Positions 15,956-25,152 of a stretch of 64,000 bases of DNA are shown in pieces. The position numbers and the translations under genes are program-made. Source of the DNA: Caldilineaceae bacterium (GTDB lineage: Bacteria > Chloroflexota > Anaerolineae > Caldilineales > Caldilineaceae); the NCBI GenBank assembly GCA_022823185.1, contig JAJDXQ010000036.1, positions 96,940-160,939 on the forward strand, given 5' to 3'. The notes under the pieces are model-generated. The model worked only from the letters and a program-made list of their open reading frames with translations. It was not told the DNA's origin and ran no database searches. Position 1 is the stretch's first letter; each line of letters opens with the position of its first letter.

Positions 15956-17943
15956 AGCGTCCTCTCCCTGACCATCTCATGACCTTCGTATAGATCGCGG
16001 GCGACAGTTCCCTGGCTTTGGGCGGGGGGGTCGACGCCCAGGATGTGGCAGAATGTTGGGACGGCGTCCACGGCGTGGATGTAGCCGAGCCGGTCGACGG
16101 GGCGTTGGTAGCCCTTCTTCAGGCCGGGGCCGTCGAGGAAAAGGGAGCCGAATGTGGACGAGAATCCGTTTTCGGTCGGGATGAAGCCGCCGTGGTGGGC
16201 GCCGTAGACGAGGGGCGCGCCGACATTGCCTCCGCCTTCGATTCCAAGCCACTGAACGTAGTAACCGCTGACGTAGTCATGGTCCCAGGCGAAGATGACG
16301 TCGCCGCATTCGTCTCCCCACTGGCCGAGCAGGTAGGCGTCGCGCTTGGGCAGCGCGATGGCGACCACCGTGTTGCCGGTTTCTTCGTCAACCCAGGTTC
16401 GAAGCGCGGTGAGAAGCTCGCGCTCGATCTGGTCGAATTCAGGGCCGGGTTCGGCGTTGATCGTAATGTCGAAGCCGCGGCGGGCAAGGTAGGCTTTGGT
16501 GCGATCCCAGTCGATCTTGTCGGGAGGGGGGTCCAGGTCCTGGGCGACGGCGTCTTCCCCACCGTTCTTCAGGACGAGGAAGCCCTTGTCGCAGAGGAAC
16601 TGCCGCAGGTTGGCGATGCGAACGTCCGGGTAGGCTCCATGGTCGGAGATGATGCCGACATAGACTTCGCCGCCGTTGCTGTTGGCCTCGTCGGCGGCTG
16701 CGTACATGAGGCCGAGGACGCGATCGCCGACCTGGTAGGCGCGGCGGAAGTAGTCCATGTACTTTTCTTTGGTTTCGGGATTGAAACCGGGACAGACGGG
16801 ATCGACGTCAGCCAGATGAATGTGATTGATATAGTCATACAGGTGCCAGTGGCAGGTGAAGTAGGCGCAGTCTCTTTCGTGGAGCATGTAGTTGGCGACG
16901 TTGGCGAACCAGATGCCTTGGTACTCGCACTCCTCGAGGGCGGTATCGTAGTCGATCATGCCTGAGGTGTAGGGGGTCATGGAGGCATGTTCCTGGTAGG
17001 GACCGAAACGGTCGATCAGCTCGGCTTCGAGTTCAGCGTCGCCGTAGGTAAAGCCGCTGGTATAGGTAATCTGGGTTCGGTAGAGTTTGAGGCCTGTGCA
17101 GTCGGGGGCCAGCTCCATCAGTTTGAAGCGGACCGACGCCTGCTGGTCATTGCCGTCGATGCGAAACTGTTCGATGGCCCAGTCACTCCACTGGCCGACG
17201 TTGCAAGCGGCGACGACGTCGCTGCCGTCTCGCGTGCGGCAGATGAGGACGCGGTCGTAGCCGGCGCCGCGGCTGTCGAGGGCCAGCAGGTGGAAGTCGT
17301 TTGGGTCGCCGCCGATGCGGGCTGTGACCGTGAAGGTGGTTGCAAGGGGCGGCGAGGCGTTGGCGGGAAGGTTGATCCAGCCGTCCGCGGCGGCCAAGGG
17401 GGGCACGGGCTCAACGCTGCGGGGGCCGGAAATCGCGGAGCCGTCGTGTGCCATGGCCACATCGCTTGCCTTGGAGGCATCGGTCGTGTAAGCCTGGGCC
17501 GCGGCCACTTCGAAGTCAGTGCTGTTGTGTCCGGGGGCGCCGAAACCGTCGACAACGTAGCCGATTTCCACGCCTGATGGATGGGCTCCGGGGTAGTGTA
17601 CGGCGACGCCTTTAAGGCCGGCGCGCTCCAACGCGTTCCAGATGCGTTCGGCGTTGTTGGCGCGGCCGTCGAAGCTACTGACGCTCACGTCCTCTTCGTT
17701 GGTATTGGACTTGCGCTTGATCACGGTCTGCCAGGTTGGGACACTGTGGGTGCCGGTATGCGCGCCGGTGGAGAGGGTGGCCCAGTTTGTGGGGGTCCAT
17801 ACGGGGAAGGAGGGATAGGTCTCGTTGACGGTGCCCTGGTTGAGCAGGCGGCTGAAATTGGGCAGGCAGCCTTCGGCCGCGAAGTACTTCATCATCGGCG
17901 TGACGAATCCGTCCATACCGTAAGCGTAGATTTTCTTCGACAT
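15952..17943 (-). CDS. Alkaline-phosphatase superfamily phosphodiesterase (type I phosphodiesterase/nucleotide pyrophosphatase-like)
   Basis: A 663-residue enzyme of the alkaline phosphatase superfamily. The nucleophile region SFPVWTPTNWATLSTGAHTGTHSV (near residues 41-64) corresponds to the NPP motif with catalytic Thr. Metal ligands follow in HYPGAHPSG, ISDHGAYPD and GAHHGGFIPTENGF. No signal peptide is present, so it should act in the cytoplasm on something the ABC importer brings in. Residues about 140-260 form a beta-rich insertion that may shape substrate choice. ATG 17943 fits the family N-terminus (KKIYAYGMDGF); upstream in-frame residues look random. First gene of the operon. Confidence 0.85.
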   Translation of the reverse strand: MSKKIYAYGMDGFVTPMMKYFAAEGCLPNFSRLLNQGTVNETYPSFPVWTPTNWATLSTGAHTGTHSVPTWQTVIKRKSNTNEEDVSVSSFDGRANNAERIWNALERAGLKGVAVHYPGAHPSGVEIGYVVDGFGAPGHNSTDFEVAAAQAYTTDASKASDVAMAHDGSAISGPRSVEPVPPLAAADGWINLPANASPPLATTFTVTARIGGDPNDFHLLALDSRGAGYDRVLICRTRDGSDVVAACNVGQWSDWAIEQFRIDGNDQQASVRFKLMELAPDCTGLKLYRTQITYTSGFTYGDAELEAELIDRFGPYQEHASMTPYTSGMIDYDTALEECEYQGIWFANVANYMLHERDCAYFTCHWHLYDYINHIHLADVDPVCPGFNPETKEKYMDYFRRAYQVGDRVLGLMYAAADEANSNGGEVYVGIISDHGAYPDVRIANLRQFLCDKGFLVLKNGGEDAVAQDLDPPPDKIDWDRTKAYLARRGFDITINAEPGPEFDQIERELLTALRTWVDEETGNTVVAIALPKRDAYLLGQWGDECGDVIFAWDHDYVSGYYVQWLGIEGGGNVGAPLVYGAHHGGFIPTENGFSSTFGSLFLDGPGLKKGYQRPVDRLGYIHAVDAVPTFCHILGVDPPAQSQGTVARDLYEGHEMVRERTL

Positions 17944-18590
17944 TGCAGGCCGGTCTCTCCCACTGCGTTGTCCCATCGATACGATAGGCGGTTCAGGTCG
18001 CTGCCAGCTGCTTTGGAATTGCCCGGTCCGGGAAAGCGGGTTGGCAGTGCATTCAGGGCGCATGAATTTGGGCGAGGCGGTTGCCCAGCAGTCATGCAGC
18101 GGCATTCGCGGTGTTCTTCAATGGCTCGCGTTCCCCTGCGCTGTGTGCGTCTGAGCGTGCAGTTGTTGTGTCGGCGAGTCACTATCTATATTTGTGTATA
18201 GGCTTACACGCTCCAGAGAACAGAGGTTTTCAGGCGACGTTATCGGTTCGTTGCGTTTGCTGGCAACAGGATTGGGAGCCGTTGGCTTGACCGGGAAACC
18301 CGGAAAGTCAAGGTGTTCGAGGCCAGGCTTTCCAAACAGAGGCTCTTGGCGCTAAACACCGAATTCAAGGCGGGTCGGGGCAATTATAGTTTAAAGAATC
18401 TGATTCTGCAAACGGTGCATTGTGCAGCGTGGGACGGGAGGGACCGAACGGCAAGAACCGTCTTGTCCGCGAAGGGACGCGAAGAACACCTAACTAGCCT
18501 GAGGAGGAGCGTAGTGTGGAGTGGGAATGGGGAGAGGGCGCCGGTGAAGGGCGCCCGACAGAAGGTGGGCCGGCGGCAAGCGGTTAGCGG
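17944..18590. other. Non-coding region upstream of the phosphodiesterase-ABC operon
   Basis: About 650 bases with no convincing gene. It contains a minus-strand promoter with a dyad at 18383-18411, which would give a leader of roughly 430 bases for the operon. A weak GTGTA...TACAC dyad lies near 18195-18210. At its right end there is a GGTTAGCGGTTAGC repeat touching the stop codon of the next gene. Confidence 0.6.
18383..18411 (-). promoter_or_regulatory. Promoter with a dyad in its spacer, probably for the phosphodiesterase-ABC operon
   Basis: On the minus strand a perfect TATAAT (18383-18388) and TTGCAG (18406-18411) stand 17 bases apart. The spacer holds AGAATC-T-GATTCT (18395-18407), a perfect 6-1-6 dyad that could be a repressor site. 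The -35 box matches consensus only in TTG. Confidence 0.5.
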
Positions 18591-18800
18591 TTAGCCTGTC
18601 ATCATGCCGACGATTTCCATGGCGACGACGGCGAGGAGGGTAAAGACGATCATCAGAGCAGCCCAACCCCCGAAGAGGTAGCTGGCAAAGGCATAGGCAT
18701 TGGGACGGCCCTCGGCAGGCGAATCCGTGGCGTTGTCTTCCGATACGATGGTTTCTTCGGCTTGCGGCGTTGCGGTTTCCTGAACGTTCTCCTCGGACAT
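18591..18800 (-). CDS. Small single-pass membrane protein
   Basis: A 69-residue protein. The first 35 residues are acidic and Thr/Ser/Glu-rich (EENVQETATPQAEETIVSED). One membrane span follows (YLFGGWAALMIVFTLLAVVAMEIVGMM). A good ribosome binding site (GGAGAGGA) precedes ATG 18800, and an extended -10 promoter lies about 170 bases upstream, so the gene is likely real. No function can be assigned. Its topology, acidic tail inside or outside, is not decidable from the sequence. Confidence 0.65.
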   Translation of the reverse strand: MSEENVQETATPQAEETIVSEDNATDSPAEGRPNAYAFASYLFGGWAALMIVFTLLAVVAMEIVGMMTG

Positions 18801-18968
18801 AGTTCCTCTCCGTCAGAACTGGATGAAGTGTTTATTCGTCGGGGCGGCGCAGAGGGCAGGTGACGGGGCACACGCTGCCTGGCCAAGACGCGGCGGCGAA
18901 GGAAGCCAGTGTTTGCGGCCATTCGCTATCGCCACATTCAACCCGTGAACCGGCGGTCAGTGCAAGCG

Positions 18969-18977
18969 ATTATAGCA
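18969..18977 (-). promoter_or_regulatory. Extended -10 promoter for the small membrane protein
   Basis: TGCTATAAT on the minus strand is a perfect TATAAT with a TGn extension. No recognisable -35 box is 16-18 bases upstream. Its position about 170 bases before the 18800 start fits that gene. Confidence 0.45.
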
Positions 18978-19074
18978 CGAGAGAGGCTGTCTGCACGATT
19001 TCAGGTAGATGGAGGGGCGCGCTACAATGGAACTTTGAACGCAGGCATGGACGGAGAAGAGACTGGAGGTGGAG

Positions 19075-20016
19075 ATGGAATATCGTACATTTGGCCGGAC
19101 TGGATTGCAGGTCAGTGTTGTCGGGCTGGGGGCAGGCGGGCCGAGCCGGTTGGGAATGGCAACGGGCCGCAGCGAGGAGGAGTCGATCGCGGTGGTGCGG
19201 CGAGCTCTCGATCTGGGGATAAACTATATTGACACGGCCGAGGCGTATCGGACGGAAGAGATAGTCGGCAAAGGGATTCGAGGGGTTGACAGGGACGAGC
19301 TGGTCATCTCGAGCAAAAAGGGGGCGGGGCGCGGGGGCGAGCTTGTGCCGGCGGAGGAGTACGTTTCTGGCGTGGAGGCCAGCTTGAAGCGGATTGGGGT
19401 GGAGACGATCGACGTATACCACCTTCACGGTCTGACTCTGAACGAGTATGGGCATGCACGCGATGAGATTTTTCCGGCATTGAGGAGGATGCAGGAGGAG
19501 GGGAAGATCCGGCATCTGGCGGTGAGCGAGAGGTTTGGTTCGGACCTGAGCCATTCGCTCCTGCAGAAGGTGATCGAAGACGATGCCGTGGACGTCGTGA
19601 TGGTCGGATTCAACATTCTGAATCAGACGGCGCGAGAAAGCGTGTTGCACGCAACGCAGGAGAAGGGGATCGCGACGGAGTGCATGTTTGCGGTGCGCAG
19701 GGCGTTCAGCAACCCGGCGCGTCTGCGGGAGATTCTGGTGGAATTGCGGCGCAGCGGCGAGATTGAGGCGGATGCGCTGGACCTGTCAAAGCCGTTGGAC
19801 TGGGTGATCGAGGAGAGCGACGCGCACTCGTTGGCGGAAGCGGCCTACCGGTTTTGCCGCCATGAGCCAGGGCTGGACGTGATCCTGACGGGGACGGGCA
19901 ATGTGCGGCACCTTGAAGAGAACGCGGCATCCCTGCTGAGGCCGCCGCTGCCGGAAGGAGTGACGGCGCGCCTGCGGCACATTTTCAGACGCGTGCACTC
20001 GGTAAATGGCGGTTGA
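19075..20016 (+). CDS. Aldo/keto reductase
   Basis: A 313-residue NADPH-dependent aldo/keto reductase with a TIM-barrel fold. Conserved elements are EYRTFGRTGLQVSVVGLGAGG at the start, the catalytic Asp/Tyr segment GINYIDTAEAYRTEEIVGKGI, the catalytic Lys in ELVISSKKG, and the active-site His in DVYHLHGL. The cofactor-binding C-terminal part (LDVILTGTGNVRHLEENA) is typical of the family's LTGT loop. ATG 19075 is chosen because GGAGGTGG is just upstream; the in-frame GTG at 19069 is too close to that site. Substrate unknown. Confidence 0.9.
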   Translation: MEYRTFGRTGLQVSVVGLGAGGPSRLGMATGRSEEESIAVVRRALDLGINYIDTAEAYRTEEIVGKGIRGVDRDELVISSKKGAGRGGELVPAEEYVSGVEASLKRIGVETIDVYHLHGLTLNEYGHARDEIFPALRRMQEEGKIRHLAVSERFGSDLSHSLLQKVIEDDAVDVVMVGFNILNQTARESVLHATQEKGIATECMFAVRRAFSNPARLREILVELRRSGEIEADALDLSKPLDWVIEESDAHSLAEAAYRFCRHEPGLDVILTGTGNVRHLEENAASLLRPPLPEGVTARLRHIFRRVHSVNGG

Positions 20017-20041
20017 ACGGGGGCTCCTTCTTCGAGAGGAG

Positions 20042-22726
20042 TCAATCCAGCAGCTCGATGGTTCCGCTGCCGCCGTCGATGCGTACTTTCTGGCCGGTCT
20101 GCAGGCGTTCGGTTGCCCGGTCCACGCCGACGACAGCGGGGATGCCGTATTCGCGGGCGACGACGGAGCCATGGGTCATCATGCCGCCGACTTCGGTGAT
20201 CAGGCCGCCGGCTGCGAGGAAGAGGGGCGTCCAGGAGGGGTCGGTTCCCGGGCAGACGAGGATGTCACCTGGCTTGAGTTTGGTGTCGATCGGGTTGAAA
20301 ACGACCTGCACGGCGCCTTCGATGAGACCGGGGGAGACGCCAGAGCCGACAAGCGTTTTTTCGTCTGCGCCGGCGGCGGCGGTGAGGCCGGCGTAGAAAG
20401 CAGTTCCGTCGCTGAGGATGATGCGGGGGATGGAGCGCCGGCTGCGTTCGCGGCGATCTTCGTCCCTGCGGGATCGAACCAGTTTCTTCCAGTCTCCTGG
20501 CGCGTGCATGGCAAGCGTTTTGAGCTCGCGCATGGTGAGGTAGAAAATGTCGTCGGCTCTTCCGAGGACGCCCTTGTCGGCGAATTCCTGGCCACTTTCG
20601 AGAAGGGCGGCGCGAATCAAGCCCGAGACGCGGACCATGGTGAATTTGGGCGACTCGCGGAAGCCGGACAGTTCACGGACGCGTTTGGCCAGCTGACGCA
20701 CGAGCCAGCCTGCAATCGGGGTCCGAAATGAGCTGGCAGCGGTTGTGGCAAGAAGGTTCGCGGCGCGGGCGGCGCTTTCTTGTCCACGACGAAATACTCG
20801 GTCAGGGCGGGCTTCCTTGTCGTTCTGGGAGAGGTAGCTTTGCAGAGAACGGATGATGGGCAGGGGCTGTTCGGCCCAACGGGGCTGGCCGATGTCGAGC
20901 TCGGCAAGCCCGCGCATGCCATAGCGGTCGAGGAAGCCTTCCAGCGCCGCTTGCGTTGAGGGAGTCAAGTCCCGGCTTGCGTACAGGCGGGCCAGATATT
21001 CCGGGTCCGCGGAGGTGAAAGAAGCTGCCTCCACAGTGTCTTCGAGGATGCGCTGGGCGACTTGCCAGAGCTCCAGGTCCATTTCAGTTGTTACGTTGTT
21101 GGGGAGACTGCGGGTCAGTTCGAGAGCCAGGGACGAATCAATTTCAGTGTTTCTGCCTGCAAGAAAGGCGGCGAGCTGGTTCAGTATGTTTAGCGAAACG
21201 TAGCCGGTCATGATTGTGGGCATGAAGAGGGGCAGCAGGAAGGGAAACTGGGCATTGTAGCAGAGCCATTCCAAGAGGTCGATGCGCTGGTCGAAGGTAA
21301 CGGCTTTGCGGATTCGTGCTTCTACGCTGGCGATGTGCGCTTCGACGGCGGACTGTACGGCCTGGCTTTGTTTGTCCGGTTGGAGGAAGGCTCTGACGAC
21401 TGATTTGAGCAGCCGAAGGATAAACGGCGCCGCGACCGCCACGAATTGGGAGCGAATGGGGCCGGAAACAAAGAGAGGGCCGGAAATCAGCTCCTGGATG
21501 GCCTGTGCGCCGCCGGGTTCGACCATTGGGAGCGCTTTGGTGAAGATAAGGCGTCCGACGGGATTGCGCAGCGCGGGGGAGATGTTGATCCAGGGGCGGC
21601 TGCCGACGGAATAGAGGAGCCGCTGGTTGTCAAGTGTTGCGCCGGGGAAGGCGAGGTTGGCGATGCCGGCGAAGAGGCCGCGGAGCACGTCCATGCCGAG
21701 CGGGGTGAAAGGAGTCAGGACGCCCTGGATGGCTCCGAGTGAGATATAGGCCAGCGTTTCATCGTTTTCAGCGGAAGGGGGCAGTGGGAATAGGGTTGTG
21801 ATGGGTCTGGATTGGAGCAGGAAGAGTTCCCCGCCGGCGATGGCCCATTCGATGTCCTGGGGACCGTTGTAGAGGGCGGCCACTTTCGAGCCCATTTTTG
21901 TGAGCTGGGCGAGTTGCTCTTGCGAGAGTGTCTGTTCTGCGGCGCGATCGGAAGTATTTTCCTCAATGCCGCCAGCAGGCGCAGCGGTGAGTGTGGTCGC
22001 CTTGGCTCCGAGATGCTGATGGAGGACCTGACAGGTAGTGGTATCGAGTACGAAGTGGTCGGGTTCAACCTGGCCGCTGACGAGGGCTTCGCCAAGGCCG
22101 AAGGCGGCGTCAATCACTGTTTCACTGCGCTTGCCTGTCAGCGGGTTGGCGGTGAAGAGGACGCCGGATACTTCGCTTTGAACCATCTCCTGCACGACGA
22201 CTGCGAGCGCGACACAGGACTGGTCAATGTCGTAGCGGGCTCGATAGGCGATGGCGCGTGCCGTCCACAGGCTGCTCCAGCAGTTGACAACAGCCTGGAG
22301 GAGGGCATCGTCTTCAAGCACGTTGAGGAAGGTATCCTGTTGACCGGCGAAGGACATGCCGGGAAGGTCTTCGGCGGTGGCCGAGGAGCGGACGGCAACG
22401 GCGGGACGCCCCATTTGGGCGTAGGCGGCGATAATCTGGCTGAAGAGCTCGGCGGGGACTTCGCTGTTTTGGATGCGAGCGCGCAGTTTGTCGGAGAGAG
22501 ACGCGAGGGCCTGGGGATCGGTCGTGTTGATAGCAGCCGTTTGGTCAGCCATCCATCCGGTGAGGCCTGCGTGTTCGATGAAGGAGGCGTAGGCGTCGGT
22601 GGCGATGATGAAGCCGTAGGGGACGGGGAATCCCGCCCTGGCCAATATAGTCAGGTTGAGGCCTTTGCCGCCGACGCGGGACAGAGAGGCGTCGGGTGTG
22701 TCGAAGGGCAGGCAGTGGGGATACAT
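20042..22726 (-). CDS. Rph/PEP-synthase-like phosphotransferase (ATP-grasp + swivelling His domain)
   Basis: An 894-residue protein with three regions. The N-terminal PEP-synthase ATP-grasp domain has VGGKGLNLTILARAGFPVPYGF, AVRSSATAEDLPGMSFAGQQDT and EVSGVLFTANPLTG. The central helical region is about 400 residues. The C-terminal swivelling domain has the phospho-His in GGMMTHGSVVAREYGIPAVVG. There is no PEP-binding TIM barrel. This is the architecture of rifamycin phosphotransferase (Rph), which transfers the beta-phosphate of ATP to rifampicin and releases AMP and phosphate. The substrate here may differ. ATG 22726 has GAGAGGG upstream; an alternative ATG is 22753. Confidence 0.8.
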   Translation of the reverse strand: MYPHCLPFDTPDASLSRVGGKGLNLTILARAGFPVPYGFIIATDAYASFIEHAGLTGWMADQTAAINTTDPQALASLSDKLRARIQNSEVPAELFSQIIAAYAQMGRPAVAVRSSATAEDLPGMSFAGQQDTFLNVLEDDALLQAVVNCWSSLWTARAIAYRARYDIDQSCVALAVVVQEMVQSEVSGVLFTANPLTGKRSETVIDAAFGLGEALVSGQVEPDHFVLDTTTCQVLHQHLGAKATTLTAAPAGGIEENTSDRAAEQTLSQEQLAQLTKMGSKVAALYNGPQDIEWAIAGGELFLLQSRPITTLFPLPPSAENDETLAYISLGAIQGVLTPFTPLGMDVLRGLFAGIANLAFPGATLDNQRLLYSVGSRPWINISPALRNPVGRLIFTKALPMVEPGGAQAIQELISGPLFVSGPIRSQFVAVAAPFILRLLKSVVRAFLQPDKQSQAVQSAVEAHIASVEARIRKAVTFDQRIDLLEWLCYNAQFPFLLPLFMPTIMTGYVSLNILNQLAAFLAGRNTEIDSSLALELTRSLPNNVTTEMDLELWQVAQRILEDTVEAASFTSADPEYLARLYASRDLTPSTQAALEGFLDRYGMRGLAELDIGQPRWAEQPLPIIRSLQSYLSQNDKEARPDRVFRRGQESAARAANLLATTAASSFRTPIAGWLVRQLAKRVRELSGFRESPKFTMVRVSGLIRAALLESGQEFADKGVLGRADDIFYLTMRELKTLAMHAPGDWKKLVRSRRDEDRRERSRRSIPRIILSDGTAFYAGLTAAAGADEKTLVGSGVSPGLIEGAVQVVFNPIDTKLKPGDILVCPGTDPSWTPLFLAAGGLITEVGGMMTHGSVVAREYGIPAVVGVDRATERLQTGQKVRIDGGSGTIELLD

Positions 22727-22930
22727 CGGACCCTCTCTGTGAGTCGTTTTCATTGTCTTTTCATGGTATCTCGGTGGGAACAAAGGGGGGCCGAGAGAGG
22801 TGTCTGGATTGGGCGCTAGTGTATGTGATGAGGTTGTGCGTGTCAAGCGGGGAGAGGGAACTGCGGGGGAAGGAGCGAAGGGCGTGTTGGCGTCTCTGAG
22901 TGGAGGCGTGTTTCTGGGCGGGTGGGCTTG

Positions 22931-22980
22931 GGCGCCCATAAGGGGCGCCCCTACAGGGGGTTGCGGCGTAAGGGAGCGGT
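22931..22980. repeat. Dispersed GC-rich palindromic repeat, copy 1
   Basis: It contains GGCGCCCATAAGGGGCGCCC followed by CTACAGGGG and a TAAGGGAG tail. The core AGGGGCGCCCCT is a perfect 12-base palindrome. A closely matching copy lies at 47257-47305 and a partial one near 6145, all between genes. Confidence 0.75.
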
Positions 22981-23064
22981 GAAAGGGAAGGGCGAGTAAT
23001 CCGCCGTGGGGCGGGGAATCGGAGGATCGCACGCTGATGTCTGGAGCCCGTTTCTATAGACTAC

Positions 23065-23089
23065 CCCAAAATGGGTTGCACACTTTGGG
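23065..23089. promoter_or_regulatory. 25-bp dyad just upstream of the malate synthase promoter
   Basis: CCCAAAATG and CACTTTGGG form 9-base arms (one mismatch) around 7 bases, ending 10 bases before the -35 box. Size and place fit a regulator binding site for aceB; the regulator is unknown. Confidence 0.5.
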
Positions 23090-23098
23090 ACGCGGGTG

Positions 23099-23127
23099 TT
23101 GACGACTCTGTGGGATCTTAGTATTCT
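23099..23127 (+). promoter_or_regulatory. Promoter for malate synthase
   Basis: TTGACG (23099-23104) and TATTCT (23122-23127) are 17 bases apart, matching the sigma-70 consensus at 5 of 6 and 4 of 6 positions. The aceB ATG is about 45 bases downstream of the -10 box. Confidence 0.6.
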
Positions 23128-23172
23128 TAGGCGGTTCCTCTAACCCCTTCCCTTTCATGTAAGGAGAGCGCA

Positions 23173-24774
23173 ATGTCACGGGAGAATGAACGCGGGCAAG
23201 ACCGGGTGGATGTGAAAGTCGTGGGCGAGAGTCTTGCCGCATCAGAGAAGATATTGACGGATGAGGCGCTGGCGTTTGTCGCTGAGCTGCACGGGGCGTT
23301 TGATGCGAGGCGTAAGGCGTTGCTGGCGGACCGAGCGGAGAGACAGGCCCGGATCGACGCGGGTGAGACGCCGGGATTCCTGGCGGAGACGGAGGCAGTG
23401 CGCAGCGGGGACTGGCAGGTTGCTGACACGCCGGACGATTTGCAGCGTCGCTGGGCGGAGATAACAGGGCCGGTTGACCGCAAGATGGTGATCAATGCGC
23501 TGAATTCGGGCGCGGACGTTTTCATGGCGGACTTTGAGGACGCGAATTCGCCGACGTGGGCGAACTGCGTGGAAGGGCAGCTGAATCTCTACGATGCGGT
23601 TCGGCGGCAAATACGGTTGGAGGATGAGGCGAGGGGGCGGATCTATGAGCTGAATGATGAGATCGCGACGCTCCTGGTGCGGCCGCGGGGATGGCATCTG
23701 GTGGAGAAGAATGTGCTGGTGGACGGGGAGCCGGTCGCGGCGAGTCTTTTCGACGTGGGGCTGTATGTATTTCACAATGCGGCAGAACGGCAGAGGCGAG
23801 GCAGCTCCTGCTATTTCTATCTTCCCAAGCTGGAGAGCCATCTGGAGGCGCGGTTGTGGGCCGATGTTTTCGCCCATGCTGAGGATGCATTGGGCATAGC
23901 ACACGGTTCGTTCCGTGCGACGGTCCTGATCGAGACGATCCTGGCGGCGCTGGAGATGGAGGAAATTCTCTATGAGCTGCGCGACTATTCGGCAGGCCTG
24001 AATGCGGGTCGGTGGGATTATATTTTCAGCGCGATCAAAAAGTTCCGGAACAGTCCTGACACGGTTTTGCCGGAGCGGGCGCAGGTTACAATGACGACGC
24101 CTTTCATGCGTGCGTACACGGAGCTGCTCGTCCGGACGTGCCACAAGCGCGGGGCACACGCGATTGGAGGAATGGCGGCCTTCATTCCGAGCAGGCATGA
24201 TCCTGCGGTGAACGAGGAAGCCCTGGCGAAGGTGCGGGCGGATAAGGAGCGTGAGTCCGGCGACGGGTGTGACGGGACCTGGGTGGCGCACCCGGATCTG
24301 GTGCCCCTGGCGCGGGGGATATTCGAGGAGGCGACGGGCGGCGCTCCGCACCAGAAGCAGCGGATGCGGGAGGATGTGGCGGTGACAGCGGAGGAGATTG
24401 TGGATGTCGGTGTACCCGGCGGCACGATTACCGAGAGTGGGCTGCGTACGAATGTGGACGTATCACTGCAGTATTTGAACGCGTGGCTGCTGGGAAACGG
24501 CGCGGCGGCGATTTACAATTTGATGGAGGACGCGGCCACAGCGGAGATTTCGCGATCTCAGATCTGGCAGTGGATCCGGCACGGGGCGAAGCTGGAAGAC
24601 GGACGGCCTGTCACGCGAGCTGTGTACGAGCAGATTCGGGACGAGGAGCTGAAACGGCTGGGCGAGTTCGGGCCGGGCCGGTTGGAAGAGGCGGGCGAGA
24701 TCCTGGACAAGCTGATTCTGACAGATGAATTCGAGGAATTCCTCACACTAATTGCCTACGATTATCTGACGTGA
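23173..24774 (+). CDS. aceB: Malate synthase A
   Basis: A 533-residue malate synthase, condensing glyoxylate and acetyl-CoA to malate in the glyoxylate shunt. Conserved pieces are the catalytic Arg/Glu region [73 protein letters not shown], and the C-terminal catalytic Asp loop [20 protein letters not shown]. Length fits isoform A rather than the 720-residue isoform G. ATG 23173 follows AAGGAGAG. Isocitrate lyase is not next to it, so the partner is elsewhere. Confidence 0.96.
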   Translation: MSRENERGQDRVDVKVVGESLAASEKILTDEALAFVAELHGAFDARRKALLADRAERQARIDAGETPGFLAETEAVRSGDWQVADTPDDLQRRWAEITGPVDRKMVINALNSGADVFMADFEDANSPTWANCVEGQLNLYDAVRRQIRLEDEARGRIYELNDEIATLLVRPRGWHLVEKNVLVDGEPVAASLFDVGLYVFHNAAERQRRGSSCYFYLPKLESHLEARLWADVFAHAEDALGIAHGSFRATVLIETILAALEMEEILYELRDYSAGLNAGRWDYIFSAIKKFRNSPDTVLPERAQVTMTTPFMRAYTELLVRTCHKRGAHAIGGMAAFIPSRHDPAVNEEALAKVRADKERESGDGCDGTWVAHPDLVPLARGIFEEATGGAPHQKQRMREDVAVTAEEIVDVGVPGGTITESGLRTNVDVSLQYLNAWLLGNGAAAIYNLMEDAATAEISRSQIWQWIRHGAKLEDGRPVTRAVYEQIRDEELKRLGEFGPGRLEEAGEILDKLILTDEFEEFLTLIAYDYLT

Positions 24775-24828
24775 GCGAGTATAACCTGAATCGGGACCAA
24801 AAACCGGGTTTGCCATGTTCGGTTCGAG

Positions 24829-25152
24829 GTGGTAGTTCTGTTAGACTTAATGCAATTGTCTTTGGGCGAGAATGAACAAGAGATGACAGAAGGGGCGCAG
24901 GGCAAGATTCCCAGGCCATTGAAGAAACGAATAGATGAAGCGCCGTCGGCAACGGTCTTTCTGTTGCTGCATGTCAACGGAACTGGACCTGGGCAGGAGG
25001 CGGCGATCGAGCGGGCTGGATTTACCGTGAGGCATCGGACTACGATTGTGCCCTGTATCGCTGTGAGTGGTCCTGGCCAAGGTCTGCGGTCCTTATTGAA
25101 GGAGTCGTGGCTGGTCCGGGTTGAGGAGGACGCGGCGGTTCAGACTTGGTAG
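24829..25152 (+). CDS. Inhibitor-I9/propeptide-like small protein upstream of a subtilase
   Basis: Up to 107 residues; the start could be GTG 24829, ATG 24850 or ATG 24883. The second half reads like a subtilisin propeptide (peptidase inhibitor I9) fold: a strand ATVFLLLHVNG, a helix GQEAAIERAGF, a strand TVRHRTTIVPCIAVSGP, a helix and a final VRVEEDAAVQTW. The same pattern recurs at residues 24-90 of the subtilase encoded next. No signal peptide is seen. It may chaperone or inhibit that protease in trans; this is inference from sequence pattern and neighbourhood only. Confidence 0.6.
   Translation: MVVLLDLMQLSLGENEQEMTEGAQGKIPRPLKKRIDEAPSATVFLLLHVNGTGPGQEAAIERAGFTVRHRTTIVPCIAVSGPGQGLRSLLKESWLVRVEEDAAVQTW

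Larger units (their letters stand above)
22727..23172. other. Intergenic region between the Rph-like gene and malate synthase
   Basis: About 445 bases without a gene. The left part is G-rich and carries a dispersed repeat copy (22931-22980). The right part holds the malate synthase promoter and a 25-bp dyad. No other structure stands out. Confidence 0.6.

Noticed and set aside
16018..17577. Two long plus-strand frames opposite the phosphodiesterase
   Set aside because: Val/Gly/Asp-rich translations without family motifs; the minus-strand gene has intact catalytic motifs and operon coupling.
18313..18594. Plus-strand frame of 93 codons in the region before the small membrane gene
   Set aside because: No ribosome binding site or conserved pattern; it crosses a promoter-like region and ends in repeat sequence.
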